Shown: in pieces, positions 18,188-27,140 of the stretch
How the letters are laid out: the number at the start of each line of letters is the position of its first letter
Numbering within the stretch: the stretch's first letter is position 1
Assembly (NCBI GenBank): GCA_964371615.1
Contig: CAYJMS010000001.1
Location: 310,001-374,000, forward strand
DNA from: SpSt-333 sp964371615
GTDB lineage: Bacteria; Bacteroidota; Ignavibacteria; UBA10030; UBA8401
DNA length: 64,000 nt
Direction: 5' to 3'
Position numbers and translations under genes: made by a program
Notes under the pieces: model-generated
What the model was told of the DNA's origin: nothing
The model's input: the letters and a program-made list of their open reading frames with translations, nothing else
Database searches by the model: none

Positions 18188-19450
18188 ATGGAAAAACTTG
18201 CGATCATAGGAACCGGTGTTGCCGGCATGGGGTGCGCGTATTTTCTGCATAAGAAATTCGACATCACGATGTTCGAAAAGAACGACTATGTCGGCGGGCA
18301 CACCAAAACGGTGACGGTCGACGAGGAAGGGACGCCGGTCCATATCGATACTGGTTTCATGGTCTTCAATCACGTGACGTATCCGAACCTGCTCCGTCTG
18401 TTCAGCGAACTGAATGTGCCGACAAAAAAGACATCCATGTCGTTTTCCGTTCAGCATACGGCGAGCGGATTGGAATTCAGCGGCACCGGCATGAACGGAT
18501 TGTTCGCACAGCGGAAGAATATTTTCAATCCTCGGTACATTGCCATGTTACAGCAGATCGGCCGTTTCAATACGGAGTGTGAAGAAGTGCTGACCGATCC
18601 GCGGTATGCGGAGATGACCCTTTCGGAATACGTGCGTGCCAAAGGATACGGTGAAGAGATGATGTACAAATATCTGATTCCGATGAGTTCCGCCGTATGG
18701 TCCACTCCCATAGACGAAATGCTGAATTTTCCGGCCTATACGCTCGTGCGGTTTTTCAAGAATCACGGTTTTCTCGGACTGAACACGCAGCACCAATGGT
18801 ACACCGTACATAACGGAAGCCGTTCTTACCGGGATATCATGATCGCATCGTTTAAAGATTCCATTCGTGTGAACAGTGGTGTCGTAAAAGTGAAAAAAGA
18901 AGCGAACGGCGTTTCCGTGAAGACCACGGACGGTACCATGCATCGGTTTGATAAAGTGATATTCGCATCGCATGCGGATGAAACGCTTGCCATGATTGAA
19001 GATCCGACCGATGAAGAGCGACGACTGCTTTCTCCCTTTGCCTATCAGGAAAATGTGGCCGTGCTGCATACCGACGAATCGGTGATGCCAAAAACGAAGC
19101 GCGCGTGGTCATCATGGAATTACCGCATTGATGACAACGGGAAAGGAGGAATGATTCCTTCCACCGTCTACTGGATGAACAGCCTCCAGCAGGTCTCGAA
19201 AAACAAAAACTATTTTGTTAACATCAACGGCGAGGAATTTGTCGATCCCAAAAAAGTCCTGAAACGGATTGTGTACACACATCCTGTTTTCACTGTCGAT
19301 ACGAAGCATGCGCAAAAAGACCTGCCCCGTTTGAATGAACAGGGCCCTCTCTATTTTTGCGGGAGTTACTTCAAATACGGTTTCCATGAAGATGCGTTTA
19401 CGTCGGCGCTTGAACTGTGCCGGACGATTACGAGGGAAGAGATTTGGTGA
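18188..19450 (+). CDS. FAD-dependent oxidoreductase, COG2907 type
   Basis: A 420-aa flavoprotein. It begins with the dinucleotide-binding motif IGTGVAGMGCAYFL and the acidic strand end MFEKND, followed by GGHTKTV and DTGFMVFNHVTYPNL, which are hallmarks of the COG2907 amine-oxidase-like family. Members sit next to DUF1365 and CFA-synthase genes in many bacteria; in Rhodobacter such genes are connected with the singlet-oxygen response and furan-fatty-acid formation. By analogy it may desaturate or oxidise a methylated acyl chain. It is followed by a short tandem-repeat spacer before the DUF1365 gene. Confidence 0.9.
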   Translation: MEKLAIIGTGVAGMGCAYFLHKKFDITMFEKNDYVGGHTKTVTVDEEGTPVHIDTGFMVFNHVTYPNLLRLFSELNVPTKKTSMSFSVQHTASGLEFSGTGMNGLFAQRKNIFNPRYIAMLQQIGRFNTECEEVLTDPRYAEMTLSEYVRAKGYGEEMMYKYLIPMSSAVWSTPIDEMLNFPAYTLVRFFKNHGFLGLNTQHQWYTVHNGSRSYRDIMIASFKDSIRVNSGVVKVKKEANGVSVKTTDGTMHRFDKVIFASHADETLAMIEDPTDEERRLLSPFAYQENVAVLHTDESVMPKTKRAWSSWNYRIDDNGKGGMIPSTVYWMNSLQQVSKNKNYFVNINGEEFVDPKKVLKRIVYTHPVFTVDTKHAQKDLPRLNEQGPLYFCGSYFKYGFHEDAFTSALELCRTITREEIW

Positions 19451-19517
19451 TTGGTTATTGGTCATTTGTCATTGGTTATTGGTCATTTGTCATTGGTAAT
19501 TGGTCGTTGGGAATTGG
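19450..19517. repeat. Tandem repeat of a 21-nt ATTGGTTATTGGTC-containing unit
   Basis: Two exact 21-nt copies (19450-19470 and 19471-19491) are followed by a degraded third copy to about 19517. The array begins within the stop codon of the FAD oxidoreductase gene, in the 159-bp spacer before DUF1365. Confidence 0.85.
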
Positions 19518-19609
19518 GAATCAGGAATTCGGAAAAAGATATTGGTCTATGGTCATTTGACTATAGAAAATGATAATTCAAAAGATAATTCAACATCATA
19601 ATTGTGTTT

Positions 19610-20383
19610 ATGAATTCATCCTTATACGAATGTTTTGTGATGCACCACCGGCTCGAGCCGCTGCGGAACCGGTTTGTGTATAAGGTCTTTATGTTTGCGC
19701 TTGACCTGGATGAGACCGGGATGCTGCATTCGACCATGCGATTATTCAGCCGGAACCGGTGGAATGTGTTCCAATTCAGGGAGAAGGACCATCTGGATTT
19801 CGGGAAGCCGACATTGAAGGAAAACATTGTCGAATATCTCCGTCAGCAGGGAATCGAATTGAACAATGGAAAGATTATTCTTGTTACCAATCTCAGAACG
19901 TTCGGTTACATTTTCAATCCGGTCTCTTTTTACTTCTGCACTGATGTATCCGGCGCGCCGGTATGTGCCATTGCCGAAGTCGGGAACACGTTCGGCGAAA
20001 TGAAACCGTATCTGCTCGGACCGCAGGCACGAACGGAAAGCGGATTCCGGCTGGTGACGAAGAAACTGTTCTATGTTTCGCCGTTCATCGATCTCGACGC
20101 GACATTCGATTTTCAATTGAATATCCCCGGCGAGAAAATGCAGATTATCATCAACGACTATAAAGATGAAAAGAAGATCTTCCTCAGTTCGGTGACCGGC
20201 GTACGGAAACCGCTGACCGATGCCCGGCTCGTATGGTATACCGTACGGTTTCCGTTCATCACACTGAAAGTCATTACGTTGATTCACTGGCAGGCGTTGA
20301 AATTAATATTGAGGAAATTACCCTATTTGAAAAAGGATGATCATCCTGAATTACAGCAAGGAGCAAAGCAATGGAACAAATAA
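19610..20383 (+). CDS. DUF1365 family protein
   Basis: A 257-aa protein beginning MNSSLYECFVMHHRLEPLRNRF, the usual N-terminus of DUF1365, with the further signatures TNLRTFGYIFNPVSFYFC and AEVGNTFGE. The ATG at 19610 is used; a GTG two codons earlier would also work. DUF1365 proteins almost always neighbour COG2907 oxidoreductases and CFA-like methyltransferases and have been proposed to help with fatty-acid or plasmalogen modification; the biochemical activity is not established. It overlaps the following methyltransferase by 13 bases, implying coupled translation. Confidence 0.93.
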   Translation: MNSSLYECFVMHHRLEPLRNRFVYKVFMFALDLDETGMLHSTMRLFSRNRWNVFQFREKDHLDFGKPTLKENIVEYLRQQGIELNNGKIILVTNLRTFGYIFNPVSFYFCTDVSGAPVCAIAEVGNTFGEMKPYLLGPQARTESGFRLVTKKLFYVSPFIDLDATFDFQLNIPGEKMQIIINDYKDEKKIFLSSVTGVRKPLTDARLVWYTVRFPFITLKVITLIHWQALKLILRKLPYLKKDDHPELQQGAKQWNK

Positions 20384-21636
20384 GTGTGCGCACAATAACC
20401 GACATGTTGTCATCGGATAAAAAATTCTCGCTGTTTGAAAAGGTCTGTTTGAACATTTTGGCAGAACAGAAGAAAGGCACGCTGCTGCTGACCCTGCCGG
20501 ACGGCGAAACCGTCCGCCTCGGAGAAACGGATTCGCCGTACCGTGCCACGTTACGGATTCATAACTACGCCATGTTTCGGAAAACGGTCTTGTACGGCGA
20601 TATCGGATTCGGAGAATCGTATGTGGACGGGGATTGGGATACCGACAGTATCGCCAATTTTATCTCCTGGTGGATCTATAATATCGATAATTCGCCGGCG
20701 CTTTCCGGATCGAAACGGAAAAGATTCTCCCCGATCAATTTTCTGAAAATAGTGAATCGTATCTCGCATGTGCTTCGTTCCAATACCGTTTCCGGTGCGC
20801 GGAAGAATATTGCCGAGCATTACGATCTGAGCAACGAATTTTATTCCCTCTGGCTTGATCCGTCCATGACATACTCGTCGGCGCAATTCCGCAACGGTGC
20901 TGCAACGCTGGAAGAGGGACAGAGAGAGAAATACGACCGCCTATGCCGAAAACTGAAGATCAATCAACATGACCACGTGCTGGAAATCGGAAGCGGTTGG
21001 GGAGGATTTGCCGTTCATGCGGTAAAGAATTACGGTTGCCGGATCACCACCGTCACCATCTCCGGAGAGCAGTACGAGTTTGCCCGCGCACGGTTCGAAC
21101 GGGAAGGGATTGCCGACAGAGTGGATATCCGGCTGATGGACTATCGTGATCTCTCCGGACAGTTCGACAAGATCGTGTCGATCGAAATGCTGGAAGCGGT
21201 CGGTCATAAATTTCTCGGGACATATTTCGCGAAATGCCAGCAGCTGCTGACACCGGACGGACTGATGGGATTCCAGGTGATCACATCGCCGGATTCGCGC
21301 TACGACGAATTCCGCAAAGGGGTGGACTGGATCCAGACACATATTTTTCCGGGGACATTATTGCCTTCCATCGGCGCCACGAACGCTGCGGTCAACGCCA
21401 CCGGCGACATGCACCTGCTGGATATCAAAGATTTCGGGAAGGATTATGCACGAACGCTTTCATTGTGGCGCGATGCGTTCAATAAAAAGACCGACCGAAT
21501 AAAAGAACTCGGGTTCGATGAAAACTTTATTCGCAAATGGAATTATTATCTCAGCTATTGCGAAGCGGGCTTTGCGATGAGGAATATTTCGGTAGTGCAA
21601 ATGGTCTATACACGGCCGAATAATTTGAGGTATTGA
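20371..21636 (+). CDS. Cyclopropane-fatty-acyl-phospholipid synthase family protein (long form)
   Basis: A 421-aa SAM methyltransferase with the N-terminal lipid-binding domain of true CFA synthases (residues ~1-135, including YGDIGFGESYVDGDWD) and the core motif LEIGSGWGGFAVHA; AEHYDLSNEFYSLWLDPSMTYS is characteristic, and YCEAGFAMRNISVVQMV closes the protein. It adds a methylene or methyl group from SAM to the double bond of phospholipid acyl chains at the inner membrane face. An AAGGAG ribosome-binding site precedes the ATG inside the end of DUF1365. It is a second, longer homologue of the methyltransferase at 16382. Confidence 0.94.
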   Translation: MEQISVRTITDMLSSDKKFSLFEKVCLNILAEQKKGTLLLTLPDGETVRLGETDSPYRATLRIHNYAMFRKTVLYGDIGFGESYVDGDWDTDSIANFISWWIYNIDNSPALSGSKRKRFSPINFLKIVNRISHVLRSNTVSGARKNIAEHYDLSNEFYSLWLDPSMTYSSAQFRNGAATLEEGQREKYDRLCRKLKINQHDHVLEIGSGWGGFAVHAVKNYGCRITTVTISGEQYEFARARFEREGIADRVDIRLMDYRDLSGQFDKIVSIEMLEAVGHKFLGTYFAKCQQLLTPDGLMGFQVITSPDSRYDEFRKGVDWIQTHIFPGTLLPSIGATNAAVNATGDMHLLDIKDFGKDYARTLSLWRDAFNKKTDRIKELGFDENFIRKWNYYLSYCEAGFAMRNISVVQMVYTRPNNLRY

Positions 21637-21674
21637 GTCGGTGAGTCGTTGAGTAGTTGAGTAGTTGAGTATAT
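21635..21674. repeat. Five tandem copies of an 8-nt GAGTxGTT-like unit
   Basis: Octamers starting GAGT repeat at 21635, 21643, 21651, 21659 and 21667, the middle copies nearly identical. The array starts inside the stop codon of the CFA synthase and fills about half of the spacer before the SOUL gene. Confidence 0.85.
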
Positions 21675-21723
21675 AAGTAAAGGAAAAGAGGATACACGAG
21701 TGGTTATCGAGGATTAATATCAT

Positions 21724-22365
21724 ATGATAAAATATTGCAGTATTTTAAATTTTCGGATTGTGTTGCTTTTGTTATTCACAGTCACAACCATCAGTTTGGC
21801 AATCGAAGAACCGAAATATACCGTGGTGAAAACCGACGGAAAAATCGAGATCCGTGAGTATCAATCGTACGTTGTTGCCGAGACATTCATCACCGGATCG
21901 GAAATGGATGAGTCGTCGAATGCCGGATTCCGGAAGTTGTTCAAATATATATCCGGCAAGAACAGAACAAACACCGATATCGCCATGACCGCACCGGTGA
22001 CGACGACACGGTCCGAAAAAATCACGATGACCGCGCCGGTGACCACACAACGAACCGCCGATGGATATACCATTGCATTTGTTCTGCCGGACGAATTCAC
22101 GCTGACCACTGCGCCGGTGCCGGTTGACTCAACCATTTATCTTCGCGAGATTCCCGCCCGTTTCACAGCGGTGATCAGATTTTCCGGACGCTGGACGGAT
22201 GAGAATATGCAGGAACATCAGCAAATCCTCAACAATTGGCTTAAAGAATATGGCTTGAGTGCAGTCGGTCAACCGATCATCGCCCGTTATGATCCTCCCT
22301 TTATGCCATGGTTTCTGCGACGGAACGAAATACAAATCGACATTCCTGCCTTCCGTAAGGAATGA
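21724..22365 (+). CDS. SOUL-family haem-binding protein, exported
   Basis: A 213-aa protein with an N-terminal signal or anchor helix (residues ~8-27). The mature part begins EEPKYTVVKTDGKIEIREYQ and contains the diagnostic MTAPV segment twice (IAMTAPVTTT, ITMTAPVTTQ), typical of SOUL/HBP proteins that bind haem or porphyrins. It follows the CFA synthase on the same strand, 87 bp away, and SOUL genes are seen near CFA/DUF1365 clusters elsewhere, so a role in oxidative lipid chemistry or redox sensing is plausible. The family call is firm, the role inferred. Confidence 0.9.
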   Translation: MIKYCSILNFRIVLLLLFTVTTISLAIEEPKYTVVKTDGKIEIREYQSYVVAETFITGSEMDESSNAGFRKLFKYISGKNRTNTDIAMTAPVTTTRSEKITMTAPVTTQRTADGYTIAFVLPDEFTLTTAPVPVDSTIYLREIPARFTAVIRFSGRWTDENMQEHQQILNNWLKEYGLSAVGQPIIARYDPPFMPWFLRRNEIQIDIPAFRKE

Positions 22366-22500
22366 CGTTGCAATTCAGATAAAACCCTCCTGTATGGAGT
22401 ATGCAGAGACTCTCCATGACGGCCCGCATTGCTTTGCGTAGCGATATTTGGTACTTTTATATACGTGAGTCCAAATTCTCCTACATCATACGGACCCGAT

Positions 22501-23628
22501 ATGAAAAAACGTCCCATCTCTTTCTCAATAATATTCGCATTATTGTTCCTTCCCATTGTTCTGGTATCGCAAAGTCAGGAGATCGATGTTTTGTACCTGA
22601 AGAACGGCAAGACAATCTCCGGCAAGATCGTTGAACGAATCCCGGATAAGACGATCGTGATCGAAACGAAGGACGGAATCGAATTCGTCGATTACGTGGA
22701 TATCAAGCGGATTCAAAAAGAATTCATTCCGAAAATATCCACCCTCTCATCAACATCTATCGAACCGGGGGCTATCCTTTCGATTAACGGATCGTTCCCG
22801 TCCGCACAGCCGGCGAATGCCGTTGTGCTTATCGGAGAACAGACGGCAGAGATCGTACAATGGAGGAAAGAAAAGATCGATGTGCGTGTTCCCGTCATCG
22901 AACCAAAAGAATATCCCATCACTGTACAAATTGGTAATCAGAGCGATGTCGCGAGAATTGCAATAACAATTTCCGGCCGGCGCTTTGAACAGATCAGGCA
23001 GCAGCAGAAAAGCGCTCCGCCGGTCGTTGAAGACGCAGGATATGATCCCGGAGGTATGTGGGTGGTCTTTGGATATGCCATGCCCACGAAGGAGTACGGT
23101 ATGACGGAACACTTTAATTCCACCAGCAGTTATGCCAAGGCAGGATTCAGTGTCGGCTTTGAAGGAAGAGTCCCGTTGTCCGAAAATCTCTATATGCCGA
23201 TCAATTTTCAGGTAGCTAATCTGGGATATAAAATTGATGAATTGCAGAATCAAGCGTCGGTCCCGGTGTCTTCCACCAATAAAATCAATGGATTGATCTG
23301 GCTGTCGGGAGGATTAGGCGTTGCAGTGCATCTCTCTTCCGAATCTTTTCTTTTCGCTTCCGGAGATTACGGCATTACCATGGTGCATCGTCCGGATACA
23401 AAGTTTGGAACGTCCAATACCGTAGAATTTAAATCTGCAAACACATTTACCGGAGGATACGGTTTCTCCGCGGGAATTACTTTTGCCGGGAGTTTTACGA
23501 TCGGGTACAGAATATTCTCCGCGAAACCGACGCATAAAGTAGAGGTTTTGATAACGGGCATTTCCGAAACCAGGCAAATTGAAGTCGAACAGCCCGCCAG
23601 CATCGGAATGATTTATCTCTCCTTTTAA
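22501..23628 (+). CDS. Exported protein with N-terminal switch-like beta repeat, TIG-like domain and C-terminal beta-barrel (paralogue 1)
   Basis: A 375-aa protein from the ATG at 22501, which opens a signal peptide ending near LVSQSQ. Residues ~25-70 (DVLYLKNGKTISGKIVERIP) are a small beta motif common in exported Bacteroidota proteins. Residues ~85-165 look like an IPT/TIG immunoglobulin fold, with EPGAILSINGSFPS. The remainder alternates hydrophobic strands and Gly-rich turns, as in an 8-strand outer-membrane barrel, and ends in a short aromatic-terminated strand (MIYLSF). It is a tandem paralogue of the next gene and heads a run leading to the caspase-like gene. Function unknown. Confidence 0.72.
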   Translation: MKKRPISFSIIFALLFLPIVLVSQSQEIDVLYLKNGKTISGKIVERIPDKTIVIETKDGIEFVDYVDIKRIQKEFIPKISTLSSTSIEPGAILSINGSFPSAQPANAVVLIGEQTAEIVQWRKEKIDVRVPVIEPKEYPITVQIGNQSDVARIAITISGRRFEQIRQQQKSAPPVVEDAGYDPGGMWVVFGYAMPTKEYGMTEHFNSTSSYAKAGFSVGFEGRVPLSENLYMPINFQVANLGYKIDELQNQASVPVSSTNKINGLIWLSGGLGVAVHLSSESFLFASGDYGITMVHRPDTKFGTSNTVEFKSANTFTGGYGFSAGITFAGSFTIGYRIFSAKPTHKVEVLITGISETRQIEVEQPASIGMIYLSF

Positions 23629-23708
23629 CGCAGAAATTACTTGCGATAGAAAGAGTATTTCGATATTTTTTTTCCGAAGCCACTCGTTTATCACCACCTT
23701 TATTGTCT

Positions 23709-24857
23709 ATGAAAATATTAAAATCCTCCGTTTTCTTGGCGTTGCTGTGCCTGGTGCAGACACCATACATTGTACTCTCGCAGGATCATGAAGCTGATGT
23801 CATTTATTTGAAAAACGGCAAGACGATCGTCGGTCAGATTCAGGAAAGAATACCGGATAAATCCGTCATCATCGAAACCCGCGAGGGGATTGAAATCGTC
23901 GATTATAGTGATATTAAGAATATTGAAAGGGAATTTTTCCCGAAGGTCACGTCACTGTTGCCCAATGAAGGTGAACCGGGAACGCCCGTCGTGATAGAGG
24001 GTGCGTTTCCTGCAGAGAAACGAAGCAACGCGAAGATATTTTTCGGAAAGTCCCCGGTGCAGTCTGTTCAATGGAATGCGGGAAGCATTACCATTGCAGT
24101 GCCTGAAGAAACGGATCCCGGCGCCTATACCGTGACCATCCAGATCGGAAATCAAAAGGCGACCTCCGGCACCGTGTTTACGGTCCGAATGCGGGATGAT
24201 GCTCGTGGATTAGCGCGCTACGGTTATTCACAGAAGCAGTCCTTCGACCAGCCGTATACCGATCTGGGATCATCGTTTAACCTGTCGTACGTAAATCCAT
24301 CCGGTGAATTCAAAGAAACAGAGGGCGGAAATGCGGGATTTGCCGGCGGCGGCGGCGGATTCGGTTTCGAAATCCGTTCGAGGATTGCGGAAAATTTTTA
24401 TATTCCGTTCGGCTATAACGGCTTTTTGAATTCCATCGACCTTGAAGCGATGAAAAGCGCCGGCGGTGGCTTTACGGATGTGACATCGGACGAAGAGATG
24501 TATATCACGGTGGCATTTCATCTGGGTCTCGGATTTTTGTTACCGCTGTCGGATGATTTCTTTCTTTATGCATCCGGTGAAGGTACGTTCGGTTATTACT
24601 ACCGGCCGGATTTGAAATTCACGAACAGCGGTGGTTCGGTCTCCTATGAAAGTGCGTCGGCGTGGCCGTTCGGTTTCAGCTGGTCGGCAGGATTTTTATT
24701 TTCCAACGGTATGACCCTCGGCTATCGGTATTATTCCGCGACACCGACATACACGGAAAAATATACCTTCTCGGGAGATTACCGGACGTATGAAAACGAA
24801 CGGGAACAGCCGACGACATTTGGCGTGTTATTTTTAGGAATTCCGTTCGGCGATTGA
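23709..24857 (+). CDS. Exported TIG/beta-barrel protein (paralogue 2)
   Basis: A 382-aa protein with the same architecture as the preceding gene: signal peptide, DVIYLKNGKTIVGQIQERIP motif, TIG-like domain with EPGTPVVIEGAFPAE, and a Gly-rich barrel region (NAGFAGGGGGFGFEI). The similarity is strong in the first ~165 residues and weaker in the barrel, as expected of an old tandem duplication with diverging surface loops. The start is at the ATG at 23709. It lies 19 bp before the next gene, so it is probably in the same transcript as the caspase cassette. Confidence 0.72.
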   Translation: MKILKSSVFLALLCLVQTPYIVLSQDHEADVIYLKNGKTIVGQIQERIPDKSVIIETREGIEIVDYSDIKNIEREFFPKVTSLLPNEGEPGTPVVIEGAFPAEKRSNAKIFFGKSPVQSVQWNAGSITIAVPEETDPGAYTVTIQIGNQKATSGTVFTVRMRDDARGLARYGYSQKQSFDQPYTDLGSSFNLSYVNPSGEFKETEGGNAGFAGGGGGFGFEIRSRIAENFYIPFGYNGFLNSIDLEAMKSAGGGFTDVTSDEEMYITVAFHLGLGFLLPLSDDFFLYASGEGTFGYYYRPDLKFTNSGGSVSYESASAWPFGFSWSAGFLFSNGMTLGYRYYSATPTYTEKYTFSGDYRTYENEREQPTTFGVLFLGIPFGD

Positions 24858-24876
24858 TACAACGATAAAGGCTTTT

Positions 24877-25374
24877 ATGAAAAATATATTTACCGCACTC
24901 CTCTTCACCCTCTGTATGGCGTCCGCCGGGATGGCGCAAAAAACGTTGCCGTATGAAATTACCAAAGTCGAACAATCCGACGATCTCGTTATCATTTTCT
25001 TCAATCACACCCCGGTCGGCGATGAACCGGATACGGAATACGAAGTCTCCATCCGGCTGACAAGGGAATTAGATAAAAACTTCAGTATTCCCATGACCGA
25101 TGCCCGGGGAGATATCGGCGACGGAAAATTTGTCGGCAATAACCGTCGGATTCTGTGGGCATTTAAAAAGCAGTTTCCGAAGGGCCTGCCGTTCGACGAT
25201 ATTGAATTTGAATTGACGATCGAGAAAAACGAAGGCATACCATCCTGGGTATGGTACGGCGGCGGAGCTGCTGTGGTCGGTGTCGGTGCAGTGCTTCTGT
25301 TGTCGAAGCCAAAAGAAGAGGAAACCACCGGCGGCGGTGCGTTGCCCATGCCGCCGGCAAGCCGGCCGAATTAG
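24877..25374 (+). CDS. Small exported protein with beta domain and C-terminal membrane anchor
   Basis: A 165-aa protein: signal peptide MKNIFTALLFTLCMASAGMAQ, a beta-sandwich-like domain (residues ~25-118) with YEVSIRLTRELDKNF and NNRRILWAFKKQFPKGL, a single hydrophobic helix (WVWYGGGAAVVGVGAVLLL, ~125-143), and a short polar Gly/Pro-rich tail. Domains of this style occur in Bacteroidota next to caspase-like and DUF4384 proteins. It is 18 bp upstream of the caspase-like gene. It could tether or recruit the protease at the membrane, but this is inference. Confidence 0.7.
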   Translation: MKNIFTALLFTLCMASAGMAQKTLPYEITKVEQSDDLVIIFFNHTPVGDEPDTEYEVSIRLTRELDKNFSIPMTDARGDIGDGKFVGNNRRILWAFKKQFPKGLPFDDIEFELTIEKNEGIPSWVWYGGGAAVVGVGAVLLLSKPKEEETTGGGALPMPPASRPN

Positions 25375-25392
25375 TTTACTATTGGAGGGATT

Positions 25393-27138
25393 ATGAAAAA
25401 AACATTAATACTTGTGTTCTTCTGCGCTGCAGTAATTCTGCAGGCGCAGGTAAAATTCAAAGTGGGGAGTATTGGCAAGGATGAAAAATCGGCAACCGGG
25501 CCGGCAGACCTTGTTGCACAACTGTCGTTCAAAGATGAAAACGGCAACGGCATCCTAGAAAACAGGGAGCGGGCAACCGTTACGGTGAAGATTACCAATA
25601 AGGGAATCGGAAACGCGGAACAGATAAAAGTTTCATTAACCGAAGATTCCGACAACCCCGACCGGTATATCTATGTTGACAAACCGAAGACGATCGATGT
25701 CGTCCAACCGAAAAAATCGGTCACTGTCGTATTCAATATCGTCGCCGGAAAGAATGTGAAAACGGCAGTGCGAAAGTTCGCGATCACCGGCTTAGAAAAA
25801 AACCAATACGATATGGAAACGGCCTATTTGGAATTGAGCATCCAGGAATTTGATCCGCCGAAACTCAATTTCTCGGGACTGGAGATTGTCGAACGGGGTG
25901 ACGGCCTCTATTCGAAACGATACGACGGACTGCTGGAAAAAGGGGAAAAAATCCAGGTAAAACTCTCCGTGCAAAATATCGGCATCTCCAAAGCGAACAA
26001 TGTCAAGTACGCCATCACGACAAATTCACCGAATATTCTCCTTGAGAAAAACGAGGGAGAAATCGGCGATGTCCGTTCCGGAGAATTAAAAGAACTCACT
26101 TTTATACTCAGTCCGACCCCGCGGTTTACCGGGGCCGGCGATCTTCCGGTATTTTTGACGCTGGAAGATGCCGACAAGGACGGCGTGTTGTCGAACTTCC
26201 AACTGCCGATCCAGCTGGATCAAAAACCGGCCGAGCCGAAAATTCTAGCCGTTGAAGCGAAGCAGACGCAGCAGCGCTCCGTTACCGTTATCAAAACCGG
26301 CCCGAAAAACACTTCCGGCGACTTTGTCGATATCAACGATGTAACGCCGTCGAAGACGCGGAATCCGAACGCCGTCGCTGTCGTCATCGGCATTGAAAAT
26401 TACAACCGCATTCCTTCGGCACCGTACGCGGCGCACGATGCGGAGATTATGAAACGGTATTTCGAAAACAGCTTCGGCATCGATCCGAGCAGAATCTTAT
26501 TCTTCACCAACAACAATGTCAGCGGCATCTTCTTTAAAAAGATGTTCGATCCGGAAAAAGGCGAATTGCGTGATTTGATCGGCTCCAGGGCACAGGAGAC
26601 CGATATTTACGTATTCTATTCGGGCCACGGCATTCCGAATAAAAGCGCCGATCAGACGTTTCTGTTTCCGTCGGACGGCGACATCAGATTTCTGGAGGAT
26701 TACGGATATCCGATCACGACGTTCTATGAAAATCTGCATAAACTCAATACACGGTCGGTGACGGTGATCCTCGATGCCTGTTTCAGCGGCGCATCCCGCG
26801 GCAGCGGAATGTATAAACAGGAAAACCTGATCGCGGCAAAAGGGATCAAATTGAAAGTCACAAAACCGTGGACGGCATACAAGAACTTTACGGTCATCAA
26901 TTCCTCCAGCGGCGAAGAGACATCGCTGGGAAACGATCAGACCGAAACGGGACTCTTCACATATTACTTTGCCGCCGGAATCCGCGGCGAGGCAGATAAG
27001 AACAAGAACGGCGAGGTGACGCTCGGGGAATTGAAGGAATATGTCGAAGAGAATATGATTCCGCATTCCCGGCGAATCAGCGGAACGCAAACACCTGAAT
27101 TTTACGGAGATCCAAACCGTGTGCTGGTGAAATATTGA
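25393..27138 (+). CDS. Exported caspase-like (C14 family) protease
   Basis: A 581-aa protein with signal peptide MKKTLILVFFCAAVILQAQ. Residues ~25-290 hold two CARDB-like immunoglobulin domains (for example NGNGILENRERATVTVKITNKG). Residues ~325-560 are a caspase/metacaspase p20-type domain: AVVIGIENYNRIPSAPYAAHDAE, catalytic His412 in YSGHG and Cys463 in DACFSG, both present. An EF-hand-like DKNKNGEVTLGEL segment near residue 535 may bind calcium, as in calcium-activated metacaspases. The export signal puts it in the periplasm or outside, unlike cytoplasmic defence caspases. It is followed after two bases by the DUF4384 gene. Confidence 0.92.
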   Translation: MKKTLILVFFCAAVILQAQVKFKVGSIGKDEKSATGPADLVAQLSFKDENGNGILENRERATVTVKITNKGIGNAEQIKVSLTEDSDNPDRYIYVDKPKTIDVVQPKKSVTVVFNIVAGKNVKTAVRKFAITGLEKNQYDMETAYLELSIQEFDPPKLNFSGLEIVERGDGLYSKRYDGLLEKGEKIQVKLSVQNIGISKANNVKYAITTNSPNILLEKNEGEIGDVRSGELKELTFILSPTPRFTGAGDLPVFLTLEDADKDGVLSNFQLPIQLDQKPAEPKILAVEAKQTQQRSVTVIKTGPKNTSGDFVDINDVTPSKTRNPNAVAVVIGIENYNRIPSAPYAAHDAEIMKRYFENSFGIDPSRILFFTNNNVSGIFFKKMFDPEKGELRDLIGSRAQETDIYVFYSGHGIPNKSADQTFLFPSDGDIRFLEDYGYPITTFYENLHKLNTRSVTVILDACFSGASRGSGMYKQENLIAAKGIKLKVTKPWTAYKNFTVINSSSGEETSLGNDQTETGLFTYYFAAGIRGEADKNKNGEVTLGELKEYVEENMIPHSRRISGTQTPEFYGDPNRVLVKY

Positions 27139-27140
27139 GT

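Noticed and set aside
25393..27138. Caspase-like gene as an anti-phage defence effector
   Set aside because: The clear signal peptide and the all-exported neighbourhood do not fit cytoplasmic defence systems, so I do not call it one.
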